The notes beneath the pieces are model-generated. The model searched no databases, had not been told where the DNA came from, and saw nothing but the letters and a program-made list of their open reading frames with translations. A stretch of DNA of 64,000 nucleotides, from NCBI GenBank assembly GCA_944376335.1, contig CALWCH010000001.1, positions 124,001 to 188,000 on the forward strand. Direction: 5' to 3'. Shown here piece after piece: positions 16,982-24,228 of the stretch (the stretch's first letter is position 1; each line of letters opens with the position of its first letter). Made by a program: the position numbers and the translations under genes. This stretch comes from an uncultured Clostridia bacterium. GTDB lineage: Bacteria > Bacillota > Clostridia > Christensenellales > Borkfalkiaceae.

Positions 16982-18985
16982 ATGCAGCTCACCGAAGTCA
17001 AAGGCATCGCGGAAAAGCGCGCAAAGGAGCTTGAAAAGCTCGGCGTATATACTGCGGAGGACCTCGTCAGATACTATCCGCGCACCTATCTCGACATGAC
17101 CAGCCGCGTCTCCGTGCGCGAGGTCTTGAACAACGACACGGCACTCATCGCGGCGCGCATCAACTACATCGAGCCCGTCCGCTACACGGGGCGCGTGCGC
17201 TTTCTGCGGGCACACCTTTCGGAGGGCGACGACACCTTCACCGCCGTTTGGTTCAACATGCCCTACCTTGCAAAGACGCTCAAAGAGGGCGAATACCTCT
17301 TCTACGGCCGTGTCCAGAACAAATACGGGCAGATCTCCCTCGTCAATCCCACGTTCGAGCCCCTCGAACGCAACAACCGCTTAAAGGGCCTCGTGCCCGT
17401 CTATCCGCTCCGCTCCACGCTCACCCAGCGGGCGGTGCGCACGGCGGTACAGGCGGCTTTAAAGTGCGTCTCGCCGCCCTCCGTCATTCCCGAGGAACTC
17501 ATCGCAAAGTACGCGCTCGCCTCCCTTGCCTGGGCATATAGGGTCATCCACGCCCCTGAAACGCAAGACGAGCGCATGCGCGCGAGCGAGCGCATCGCCT
17601 TGGAGGAATACTTCACCCTCGTCTCGGCGTTCAAGCTCATCAAGGGCGACAAAAACGAGGCGCGCCACACCCGCTACACCGTCTCAGAGGCGGAAGTCGC
17701 TCAATTCATGCGCCGCTTCTCCTTTGAATTTACAAAAGGTCAAAAATCGGCCGTCCGCGCCGTGTATAACGACGTCACCGGCCCCACGCGCATGAATCGG
17801 CTTCTTCAGGGGGATGTCGGCAGCGGCAAGACGGCTGTGGCGCTCACGGGCATCTTCATGGCGGTGAGGAGCGGGCATCAGGCGGTGTATCTTTCCCCGA
17901 CGGAAGTTTTGGCGGAGCAGAACAGGGCGCTTCTTCAGAAGATGTTCCCCGAATACCGCGTGGGCTACCTTGCAGGTTCCAGCCCTGCCGCCGAAAAGCG
18001 CGCGGTCAAGGCGGCACTCAAAGCGGGGGAAATCGACATCCTCTGCGGCACCCACGCCGTTCTGCAGGGCGATGTGCATTTTGCCGATTTGGCGTTCTGC
18101 GTCTGCGATGAGCAGCACCGCTTCGGCGTGGCGCAGCGCAATGCCCTCACCGAAAAGGGGGTGAGCCCGGATGTGCTCGTCATGTCGGCAACGCCCATTC
18201 CCCGCACGCTCTCGCTCATCGTCTACGGCGATCTCGACGTCACGACCATTCCCGATAAGCCCAAGGAGCGGCAGCCCATCAAGACGGCGCTCGTGCCCCT
18301 CCGCAAGTACAACGATATGCTCGAATATGTGCGCGGAGAAGTGAAGCGCGGCAAGCAGGCATACTTCGTCTGCGCGAAGATCGAGGACGACGAGGGGCAG
18401 GTGACGTCCGTCACCGAGCTCTTCGAAGAGCTGCGCGCCCGCATGCCGGACGTTCGGTTCGGCCTTCTTCACGGCAAGATGAAGGAGAAGGACAAGACGG
18501 CAGTGATGACCGCCTTCAAGCGGGGGGAGACGGACTGCCTCGTCTCCACGACGGTCATCGAGGTGGGCGTCGACGTTCCCAATGCGACCATCATGGCGAT
18601 TTTAAATGCCGAACGGTTCGGGCTCTCCCAATTGCATCAGCTGCGCGGCCGCGTGGGGAGGGGAAAGGATCAGAGCTGGTGCTTCCTTCTCGTCGGCTCC
18701 GAGAGCGAGACGGCGATGGAGCGCCTGCAGCTCCTAAAAGAGACGAACGACGGCTTTAAGCTCGCCGAGAAGGACTTGGAACTGCGCGGGAGCGGCGACT
18801 TCTTCGGAACGCGCCAATCGGGCAAGTTTTTAAGTGAAATAAAGCACCTCAAGTACTCATCCGATACCATCTTCCTTGCAAAAAAACTCTCCGACGAAGC
18901 GTTCGAGCGCCATCTCAACTACGAGGAAATTCGCCGCGTCGCCATCGAGAAGTACGAGAGCTTGAAGGACGTCGTCTTAAACTAA
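16982..18985 (+). CDS. recG: ATP-dependent DNA helicase RecG
   Basis: It remodels stalled forks and branched recombination intermediates. It is 667 aa, normal length. The N-terminal wedge/OB domain (about 1-240) starts LTEVKGIAEKRAKELEKLGV. The helicase core has Walker A GDVGSGKTAVAL, the DEQH box VCDEQHRFGVAQR, MSATPIPRTLSL, and the C-terminal motifs STTVIEVGVDVPNA and QLRGRVGRG. The ATG follows AAAAGGAGGCGAAG. A bidirectional-type hairpin follows the stop. Confidence 0.98.
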   Translation: MQLTEVKGIAEKRAKELEKLGVYTAEDLVRYYPRTYLDMTSRVSVREVLNNDTALIAARINYIEPVRYTGRVRFLRAHLSEGDDTFTAVWFNMPYLAKTLKEGEYLFYGRVQNKYGQISLVNPTFEPLERNNRLKGLVPVYPLRSTLTQRAVRTAVQAALKCVSPPSVIPEELIAKYALASLAWAYRVIHAPETQDERMRASERIALEEYFTLVSAFKLIKGDKNEARHTRYTVSEAEVAQFMRRFSFEFTKGQKSAVRAVYNDVTGPTRMNRLLQGDVGSGKTAVALTGIFMAVRSGHQAVYLSPTEVLAEQNRALLQKMFPEYRVGYLAGSSPAAEKRAVKAALKAGEIDILCGTHAVLQGDVHFADLAFCVCDEQHRFGVAQRNALTEKGVSPDVLVMSATPIPRTLSLIVYGDLDVTTIPDKPKERQPIKTALVPLRKYNDMLEYVRGEVKRGKQAYFVCAKIEDDEGQVTSVTELFEELRARMPDVRFGLLHGKMKEKDKTAVMTAFKRGETDCLVSTTVIEVGVDVPNATIMAILNAERFGLSQLHQLRGRVGRGKDQSWCFLLVGSESETAMERLQLLKETNDGFKLAEKDLELRGSGDFFGTRQSGKFLSEIKHLKYSSDTIFLAKKLSDEAFERHLNYEEIRRVAIEKYESLKDVVLN

Positions 18986-19004
18986 AATTGAAAATTCGCA
19001 AAAA

Positions 19005-19038
19005 AAGCCGCTCCTTCCATAGGGGAGAGCGGTTTTTT
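19005..19038 (+). terminator. Terminator of recG
   Basis: Stem GCCGCTC with GAGCGGT separated by a ~14-nt loop, flanked by an A run upstream and six T residues downstream. Confidence 0.8.
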
Positions 19039-19073
19039 CATACCAAAAACGCAAAAAATGCCATTTTGCATAG

Positions 19074-19146
19074 TACTATGCCACACATAATCGTCAAAAT
19101 TAAATACTATGCGTGACATAAATCCAATACTATGCCAGACATAGTA
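19074..19146. repeat. Triplet of short palindromic elements TACTATG-N5-CATA
   Basis: Three copies lie in 73 bp: 19074-19089, 19105-19120 and 19128-19146. Each is TACTATG, five bases, then CATA. The third is a perfect 7-bp inverted repeat (TACTATG/CATAGTA). An exact reverse-complement copy of the second 16-bp unit lies at 31130-31145. Function unknown. Confidence 0.6.
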
Positions 19147-19178
19147 ATGCAATTTCCTATAAAAATCGCCAAAAAAAT

Positions 19179-19197
19179 CCCGCCCTCTCGGGGCGGG
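19179..19197 (-). terminator. Terminator of the zinc-ribbon gene
   Basis: A 7-bp perfect stem CCCGCCC/GGGCGGG with a 5-nt loop. On the minus strand it is followed by a run of T residues. Confidence 0.75.
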
Positions 19198-19206
19198 AAA
19201 GTCTTT

Positions 19207-19599
19207 TTAGAAGAGCAGCGCCATCCATACGATGTAAGAGATGATAGACATCAGGATGGCAAAGAGCGCGCTTGCGAGCGAGATGAGGTTATACAGCTTA
19301 TCGTTGGCATTCTTCTCGCTCTTCTGATACCCGAAGAGGGAGAGGATGAATGCCGCAATGCCCGCATAGAGCAGGATGTCGGCAAGTACCGTCGGGTTTT
19401 GCCGTGCCATAAATACAATGTTAAAGATGGATAGAATTGCGATAACGCCTGAAATGAGCAGTGCCGTCAGCGTGCAGGGGTGCGTCTTTTCGAGGAAGTT
19501 CTCCTTTTTCTCGGGCGCAGGCTGCTTGACCTCCGCCCCGCAGTCGGGGCACTTCTCGCTCCCGTCGGGGATCTCTTTTCCGCAATGGCTGCAAAACAT
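19207..19599 (-). CDS. Zinc-ribbon small membrane protein
   Basis: A 130-aa protein with an N-terminal zinc ribbon (MFCSHCGKEIPDGSEKCPDC; two CxxC pairs) and about three hydrophobic segments after residue 43 (LTALLISGVIAILSIFNIVF, ILLYAGIAAFILSLFGY, LASALFAILMSIISYIVW). It resembles the common zinc-ribbon-domain membrane proteins of Firmicutes, whose function is unknown. The ATG follows AAAAGGAGAAAAC. It is monocistronic, ending at the hairpin at 19179. Confidence 0.8.
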   Translation of the reverse strand: MFCSHCGKEIPDGSEKCPDCGAEVKQPAPEKKENFLEKTHPCTLTALLISGVIAILSIFNIVFMARQNPTVLADILLYAGIAAFILSLFGYQKSEKNANDKLYNLISLASALFAILMSIISYIVWMALLF

Positions 19600-19702
19600 A
19601 GTTTTCTCCTTTTTTCTCTTAGTTTAGCATGCAAAGGGGGCATTGTCAAGAGCTTTGTAAAAATTCCCTAAAAATCTTCGCCCGCCTTACCTTTCAAAGC
19701 GT

Positions 19703-19729
19703 TTGACTTTTTTGCTCCCGTGGTATAAT
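19703..19729 (+). promoter_or_regulatory. Promoter of ssrA
   Basis: TTGACT at 19703 and TATAAT at 19724-19729 are separated by 15 bp, shorter than usual. TGG before the -10 makes it an extended -10 promoter. Confidence 0.75.
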
Positions 19730-19752
19730 ATAGGTAGAAAATTCCTGCATTT

Positions 19753-20133
19753 GGGCCTGTATTGGATTCGATTGCAAGCGGAATTTGTCGGATGCACGCC
19801 GGAGGCTCGGCTCCGTAAAAACGGGAATTTTTTAAATGCTGATAAGAAAAGCAGAAGATCTGTCGCTGCTCGTGCAACTCGCCGCGTAGCGCTTGCGGCC
19901 TGACTTTTCAGGCTCCGTCTCCCTCATGCTGCCCACGGCTTGAGATGAGGCGTCACAAAGTGGGGAACTCCTCTTATGGGCTGACTTCCCCCCATAAGAG
20001 GTGATTTTCGGAAGCATGCTCAAAGAAAGGTCGTCGGTGAACTTTTTTTGGGCGAGATAAATCGCCGACTAAGCGTGTAGTATCCGCGGAGGAACCTTGT
20101 AAGACCGCAGTTCGATTCTGCGCAGGTCCACCA
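19753..20133 (+). ncRNA. ssrA: tmRNA (transfer-messenger RNA)
   Basis: It rescues ribosomes stalled on broken mRNAs and adds a degradation tag. The acceptor arm pairs GGGCCTG (19753-19759) with CAGGTCC (20123-20129), followed by ACCA. The TTCGATT of the T arm lies at 20111-20117. The tag frame runs from GCT at 19838 to TGA at 19901-19903: 21 residues beginning ADKKSRRSV and ending RRVALAA, the ALAA end being the ClpXP recognition signal. Pseudoknot-like pairings follow the tag. The tag is longer and more arginine-rich than most. A terminator follows at 20140. Confidence 0.95.
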
Positions 20134-20139
20134 AAAAAT

Positions 20140-20168
20140 GAGTCCCGCTCTTGCTGGGCTCTTTTTTT
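20140..20168 (+). terminator. Terminator of ssrA
   Basis: Stem GAGTCC with GGGCTC around a ten-base loop, followed by seven T residues. Confidence 0.85.
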
Positions 20169-20255
20169 GCGGCCCGCCTGAGAGAGCTGCCGCAGTTCGC
20201 CCCTCGTCGGCACAAACGCCGCTTTTCCGATCCCGCGAATTATATCAAAAATCAT

Positions 20256-20284
20256 TTGACTTTTTCGTGATGAAGGCGTTTAAT
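20256..20284 (+). promoter_or_regulatory. Promoter of the DtxR-like regulator gene
   Basis: TTGACT at 20256, a 17-bp spacer and TTTAAT at 20279-20284. A long palindrome starts 5 bp downstream of the -10. Confidence 0.7.
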
Positions 20285-20288
20285 GCCC

Positions 20289-20314
20289 ATATAGTTCGCT
20301 ATTGCGAACTATAT
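20289..20314. promoter_or_regulatory. Inverted-repeat operator of the DtxR-like gene
   Basis: Perfect 11-bp arms, ATATAGTTCGC and GCGAACTATAT, separated by TATT, lie between the -10 and the ribosome-binding site. The core GTTCGC-N4-GCGAAC recurs at 20832-20847, supporting a shared repressor site and autoregulation. Confidence 0.75.
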
Positions 20315-20326
20315 AAAGAGGACTTC

Positions 20327-20740
20327 ATGACGGCTGCGGAACTGAGGTATCTGATGGCGGCAAGCGCTCTCCGCACGGAGGGCGGCCGCATCAAAGTGTG
20401 TGACCTTGCCGACAAGCTCGGGGTATCCAAGGTGAGCGCATACAAGATGTGCGAACGCCTCGAGGCGCACGGCTTCCTGCATGCCGTGGAGGGCGGCGTC
20501 TGCATCTCTCCGCACGGCGAGGCAATGCTCTCGGAATACACCCGCTGCGCCGCATTTGTGCAGGACATGCTCGAACGCTGCTGCGGCACGCCGCGCAATG
20601 TCGCCCGCCGCGAGGCGGCAGACATCGTCTGTGCGGTGGGGGAGGGCAGCCGCGCCGCTTTTTTGCGCTATCTCGACGAAAATAACGCTTCAAACGATGC
20701 AGACGGCGGTCAGGCTTCGGGCACTCCCCGAGGGCAGTAA
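20327..20740 (+). CDS. DtxR/MntR-like metal-responsive repressor
   Basis: A 137-aa protein resembling the N-terminal and dimerisation parts of DtxR-family iron or manganese repressors. The winged helix runs over residues 2-65 (AELRYLMAASAL, VCDLADKLGVSKVSAYKMCERLEAHGF, VCISPHGEAML); there is no FeoA-like C-terminal domain, as in MntR. The ATG at 20327 was chosen because it has AAAGAGG upstream and lies after promoter and operator; the frame extends further upstream, but that would put the operator inside the gene. The matching operator before the iron-type uptake genes suggests it controls them. The metal is not determinable from sequence. Confidence 0.75.
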   Translation: MTAAELRYLMAASALRTEGGRIKVCDLADKLGVSKVSAYKMCERLEAHGFLHAVEGGVCISPHGEAMLSEYTRCAAFVQDMLERCCGTPRNVARREAADIVCAVGEGSRAAFLRYLDENNASNDADGGQASGTPRGQ

Positions 20741-20755
20741 ACCAAGGTTAAACGA

Positions 20756-20784
20756 TTGACAGGGCGCAATTCCGCGCATATAAT
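20756..20784 (+). promoter_or_regulatory. Consensus promoter of the uptake locus
   Basis: TTGACA at 20756, a 17-bp spacer and TATAAT at 20779-20784: a perfect sigma-A promoter, so control is likely by repression. Confidence 0.88.
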
Positions 20785-20831
20785 TTGGGCAAAGAGGAGC
20801 AAAAAGGCGCTCCTTCTCTTTAAGACATTGC

Positions 20832-20847
20832 GTTCGCATACGCGAAC
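20832..20847. promoter_or_regulatory. Second GTTCGC-N4-GCGAAC operator
   Basis: GTTCGC at 20832-20837 and GCGAAC at 20842-20847, spaced by ATAC. It lies between the promoter and the ribosome-binding site of the lipoprotein gene and shares its core with 20289-20314. Confidence 0.7.
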
Positions 20848-20858
20848 AAAGGAGCATT

Positions 20859-21431
20859 ATGAAAAAAAGTACTTGCAGTTTCCCTGCTAGCGGCGGGGAG
20901 TATGGCGCTCTTTGGCGGCTGTGCCGAGGCGCTCGGGACCTATGATGTGGACGCAGAGCTTAGCTGCTGCGTTGCCGCAATGGGCGGCATCGAATTCGGC
21001 AAACCGCTCATGACGGACACCGAGTACACCCTCGAAGAGGACGGCAGCGAGACGCTCACCCTCTATTTCACCAAGAGCAGTGTCACCATCTATTCGATCA
21101 CCTGCTATACCTTCATCGACCCTGCGCCCGCGGGCGCTGGCGAGCCCGAGGAGGGGCAGCCCGAAAACGGAACGATCGGCTACTATGACGGCGACACGAT
21201 CGTCACGGAGGGCGTCACCTACACGGTGAGCGAGGACACCGCGCCCAACAATCTTCAGGAGGAGGTGCACTACGTCGATAGCATCACCTTCCCCATCACC
21301 GAAAAGACGGATACATATTCGCTCACGCTGTATATCAACTCCAACGTCATGGCGTTCAGTTCACCAAGGATACCTATCAGGCGACGCTCACCGTCGATTG
21401 GGACAGCATGACGGCAAAGGAGGGGGCATGA
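20859..21431 (+). pseudogene. Surface lipoprotein gene with two frameshifts
   Basis: The ATG at 20859 has an AAAGGAG site but runs into a stop after 28 codons because of an A7 tract (20862-20868). With six A residues it would read MKKVLAVSLLAAGSMALFGGC, a lipoprotein signal peptide. The body (from 20902 in the shifted frame; ALGTYDVDAEL, MGGIEFG, SVTIYSITCYTFID, VHYVDSITFPI) is a secreted domain I cannot assign; NEAT-type haem-binding domains are one possibility. One missing G after the ATG at 21349 breaks the frame again. Restoring it gives VMGVQFTKDTYQATLTVDW and a stop overlapping the next ATG. These are real mutations or homopolymer sequencing errors. Confidence 0.6.
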
Positions 21432-22330
21432 ACAAGCTCACTTTCGGCGTCGTTGCGCTCTCGGGCATGATGGTGCTGTCCATGAGCGGCTGCACTCTGA
21501 GCGGGGAGCGCGGCGAGCCGTACGGCATCGCCACCACTTCGATGGCGGTCTGCCAGATCCTCGACCGTCTGGAGATCGATGAAGTTGTCGGCATCCCCAA
21601 TGCGGCGGAGGACATCGACCTTCCCGCGCGCTACGAGGGCGTGCGCACCATCGGCAACGCCATGACCCCCGACATGGAGATCTTGAGCCAGATCAACCCC
21701 GAATTCGTCATCGTGCCCCGCACGCTCGAGGCGGGGCTTTCGGAGCAGTTCGACAACGCAGGCATCGATGCGATGTACTTCGACCTCTCGAGCGTCGAGG
21801 GGATGTATAACGACATCGACGCGCTCGGCGAGCGGTACGGCCGCGAGGAACAGGCCGCTCAGCTCCGCGAGGAGTACGAGAGCTACGTCGAGGAGAACAG
21901 CATCAAGACGGACGATCCCGAGACCGTGCTCATCTTAATGGCATATCCCGGCAGGTTTTACCTCATCGTGACGGCGGACTCCTATGTGGGCAACCTCATC
22001 GGCCTTGCGGGCGGCGAGGTCGTCTACGACGAAAACTACGTCTCCGACGGCTCGGGCGTCGCGGCGGTCAATCCCGAGCACATGGTGCAGACCGACCCCG
22101 ACAAGATCGTCATCTTCGCCCACTACGACGAGGAAAACGCCTTTGCCTACATGCGCGAGGAAATGGAGACGGGGGAGATCTGGAAGAGCTTCCGCGCCGT
22201 GCAGGAGGGGGAGGTGTACTATCTCTCTTCGGAGGACGGCTTCGGCATGAGCTGCAACCTTGGCTGGTACGAATCTTTCGATTTCCTCACCGACGTCGTA
22301 TTTGCCGACAGCACCGGCGAGGAAGCCTGA
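21428..22330 (+). CDS. Iron/haem-type ABC transporter substrate-binding lipoprotein
   Basis: A 300-aa periplasmic-binding-type protein (cobalamin/Fe3+-siderophore/haem class, IsdE-like). It has a lipoprotein signal with the lipobox Cys at residue 22 (LSMSGC), then the fold signature IATTSMAVCQILDRLEIDEVVGIPN, TIGNAMTPDMEIL and NPEFVIVPRTL. It is probably anchored outside the membrane and hands ligand to a FecCD permease. The ATG overlaps the restored stop of the preceding gene by 4 bp. The permease that should follow is only a fragment and no ATPase gene is present, so transport by this locus alone is doubtful. The ligand is inferred from family and context. Confidence 0.85.
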   Translation: MNKLTFGVVALSGMMVLSMSGCTLSGERGEPYGIATTSMAVCQILDRLEIDEVVGIPNAAEDIDLPARYEGVRTIGNAMTPDMEILSQINPEFVIVPRTLEAGLSEQFDNAGIDAMYFDLSSVEGMYNDIDALGERYGREEQAAQLREEYESYVEENSIKTDDPETVLILMAYPGRFYLIVTADSYVGNLIGLAGGEVVYDENYVSDGSGVAAVNPEHMVQTDPDKIVIFAHYDEENAFAYMREEMETGEIWKSFRAVQEGEVYYLSSEDGFGMSCNLGWYESFDFLTDVVFADSTGEEA

Positions 22331-22333
22331 TCT

Positions 22334-23941
22334 ATGGCGAAGAGGAAGTTTCCCGAAGCGCTCAAAGTGACGCTCGCCTTCGTCATCACTGCGGTGCTGC
22401 TCGTCGTGTTTATGCTGCTCGCGGCAAACATCGGCGGCATCAAAGTGACGTTCTCTCAGATGTTCCGCGGGCTGTTTATCGAATACGACGAGGACGTCGC
22501 CATCATCGTGCAGCTGCGCTTCCCGCGCATCTTCGTCGCCATCCTCGGCGGCATGGCGATGGCCGCGGCGGGCGTCATCACGCAGGCGGTCATGAAGAGC
22601 CCGCTCGCCGACCCCGGCATCATCGGCATCAGCGCCGGTTCGCAGTTCGTCGCCGTGCTCGTCACGGCGATCGCCGACAGCGAGACGATGATGAGCGTCG
22701 TCCTGCGGTCGGGCGTGTTCATGGGCCACACCGAGATCGAGCGCGTCGTGCTCGGCGAAAACATCGATCATATCGGCGTCGGCGCCTTTGCGGACTGCTC
22801 TGCGCTCACGTCCGTCGAGGGGCTCGAGAATGCCTCCTTCGGCGCATTCGCCTTCCGCGGCTGCGCGCTCACGGGCGAGATCACGGTCGCAAGCACAATG
22901 ACCGAGATCCCCACCTATGCCTTCCAGAACTGCGCATCGCTCACCAAAGTTGATCTGCCCGCCGCACTCACCTCCATCGGCGCGAGTGCCTTCTCGGGCG
23001 CGGGGCTCACCGAAGTCACCATCCCTTCCTCCGTGACGGCCATCGGCGCGAGCGCATTCTTTGAAACGGCGCTCACCGCCGTCACCATTCCCGCATCCGT
23101 CACTTCTCTGGCGGAGAACAGCTTCTCGGGCTGCACGCAGCTCACCTCGGCGTCCATTCTCGCAAACATCACCGCGCTGCCCAATTCTACCTTCTCGGGC
23201 TGCACGTCGCTTACGACGGTCAACAGCACACAAGAGGGCACGGCAGACCTTTCCGCCTACACCGAAGTCGGCAATTCCGTCCTCATGAATACGGCGGTGG
23301 AGACGCTCAAGCTCTCCTCCTCCCTCACCGAAACGGGCAGCAGCGCGTTCTCGAACTGCGAGCAGCTTGTAAGCGTCGACTTCAACGGCTGTACGGGCGT
23401 GGACTTCGGCAACCAGACGTTTATGGACAGCACCGCACTCACCTCGGTCGCCGTTCCTGCAAATTCCGAGCTCGGCTCGTCCATGTTCAGCGGCTGCTCC
23501 ACGCTGCAGACCGTCACCCTCGGCGAAGGCATCACCGAGATCTCCGGCAACTGCTTCCAGGACTGCGTCTCGCTCGAGAGCATCGTCATTCCCGCCTCCG
23601 TGACGACGATGGGCACGAACTCCTTCAACGGCTGCTCGAGCCTCACCTCCGTCACCCTCGAAGAGGGCGTTGAAAAGCTCAACAACTACGTATTCCGCGA
23701 CTGCACGTCGCTCACCGCCCTCATCCTTCCCGTCTCCCTCACCGAGACGACCTCGACCGCATTCTCCTACTCGGAGATCGAGGTGTACTACTATGCAGGC
23801 ACCGCCGAGCAGCTCGCGGCGTCCTCCATCGCAAGTACCGCAAAGAACAGCGCCTATACCTATCTGGAAGAGGCGCCCATCAACGACGGCAGCTTCTGGC
23901 ACTATGTCGAAGGCGTGCCCACCATTTGGCCGATGGTCTGA
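22334..23941 (+). CDS. Chimeric protein: N-terminal FecCD permease fragment fused to a BspA-type leucine-rich-repeat domain
   Basis: Residues 1-~117 are a truncated BtuC/FecCD permease: one helix at 15-33, then LRFPRIFVAILGG, QAVMKSPLADPGIIGISAGS and a third helix ending near 115. A full permease has about 330 residues and 9-10 helices. From ~132 the sequence changes to LRR_5/BspA repeats of roughly 23 residues (TSIGASAFSGAGLTEVTIPS, AIGASAFFETALTAVTIPAS) to ~505, then a short tail (FWHYVEGVPTIWPMV). The join (nt ~22680-22730) is in frame. Either a deletion fused two genes, removing the rest of the permease and the ATPase, or the assembly joined two loci. Neither half should function normally: the LRR part would be tethered behind three helices. 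Confidence 0.75.
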   Translation: MAKRKFPEALKVTLAFVITAVLLVVFMLLAANIGGIKVTFSQMFRGLFIEYDEDVAIIVQLRFPRIFVAILGGMAMAAAGVITQAVMKSPLADPGIIGISAGSQFVAVLVTAIADSETMMSVVLRSGVFMGHTEIERVVLGENIDHIGVGAFADCSALTSVEGLENASFGAFAFRGCALTGEITVASTMTEIPTYAFQNCASLTKVDLPAALTSIGASAFSGAGLTEVTIPSSVTAIGASAFFETALTAVTIPASVTSLAENSFSGCTQLTSASILANITALPNSTFSGCTSLTTVNSTQEGTADLSAYTEVGNSVLMNTAVETLKLSSSLTETGSSAFSNCEQLVSVDFNGCTGVDFGNQTFMDSTALTSVAVPANSELGSSMFSGCSTLQTVTLGEGITEISGNCFQDCVSLESIVIPASVTTMGTNSFNGCSSLTSVTLEEGVEKLNNYVFRDCTSLTALILPVSLTETTSTAFSYSEIEVYYYAGTAEQLAASSIASTAKNSAYTYLEEAPINDGSFWHYVEGVPTIWPMV

Positions 23942-24012
23942 CGGTAAAAGAACAGGCACACGCTGCGCATTCCCGCGTGGATCCGCGCAGGCGTGCGCCC
24001 CGAAAGAGAGTA

Positions 24013-24038
24013 AGGCGCGGCATCAAAGCCGCGTCTTT
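24013..24038 (+). terminator. Terminator after the LRR fusion gene
   Basis: Stem GGCGCGGC with GCCGCGTC (one G-T pair), 6-nt loop, then TTTTC. Confidence 0.65.
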
Positions 24039-24162
24039 TCTCATCTCCCGCCCTCTGCCGCCCCGCCGCCTGTCAAAAAATTTCAGATGTTGCAATTTCT
24101 TTAAAAAATTCCTCGGAAAAAGTTACATTTTTTCAAATTGAGTGACATAAAGACAAATATTC

Positions 24163-24193
24163 TGATATCATTCCGCGCGAGATATGATATAAT
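24163..24193 (+). promoter_or_regulatory. Promoter region of kdgK with TGATATCA palindrome
   Basis: TATAAT at 24188-24193 has no recognisable -35. A palindrome TGATATCA (24163-24170) occupies that position. The same palindrome has nearly the same spacing before uxuB (29463), suggesting a shared regulator, probably inducible by a uronate intermediate. Confidence 0.6.
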
Positions 24194-24228
24194 TGTGCTG
24201 TAACAATGTAAAATTGGGAGGATTTTCA

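Noticed and set aside
21935..23959. A 674-codon open frame on the minus strand opposite the uptake locus
   Set aside because: Arg/Gly/Ala/Asp-rich with no recognisable motif; it mirrors the regular LRR codons on the plus strand.
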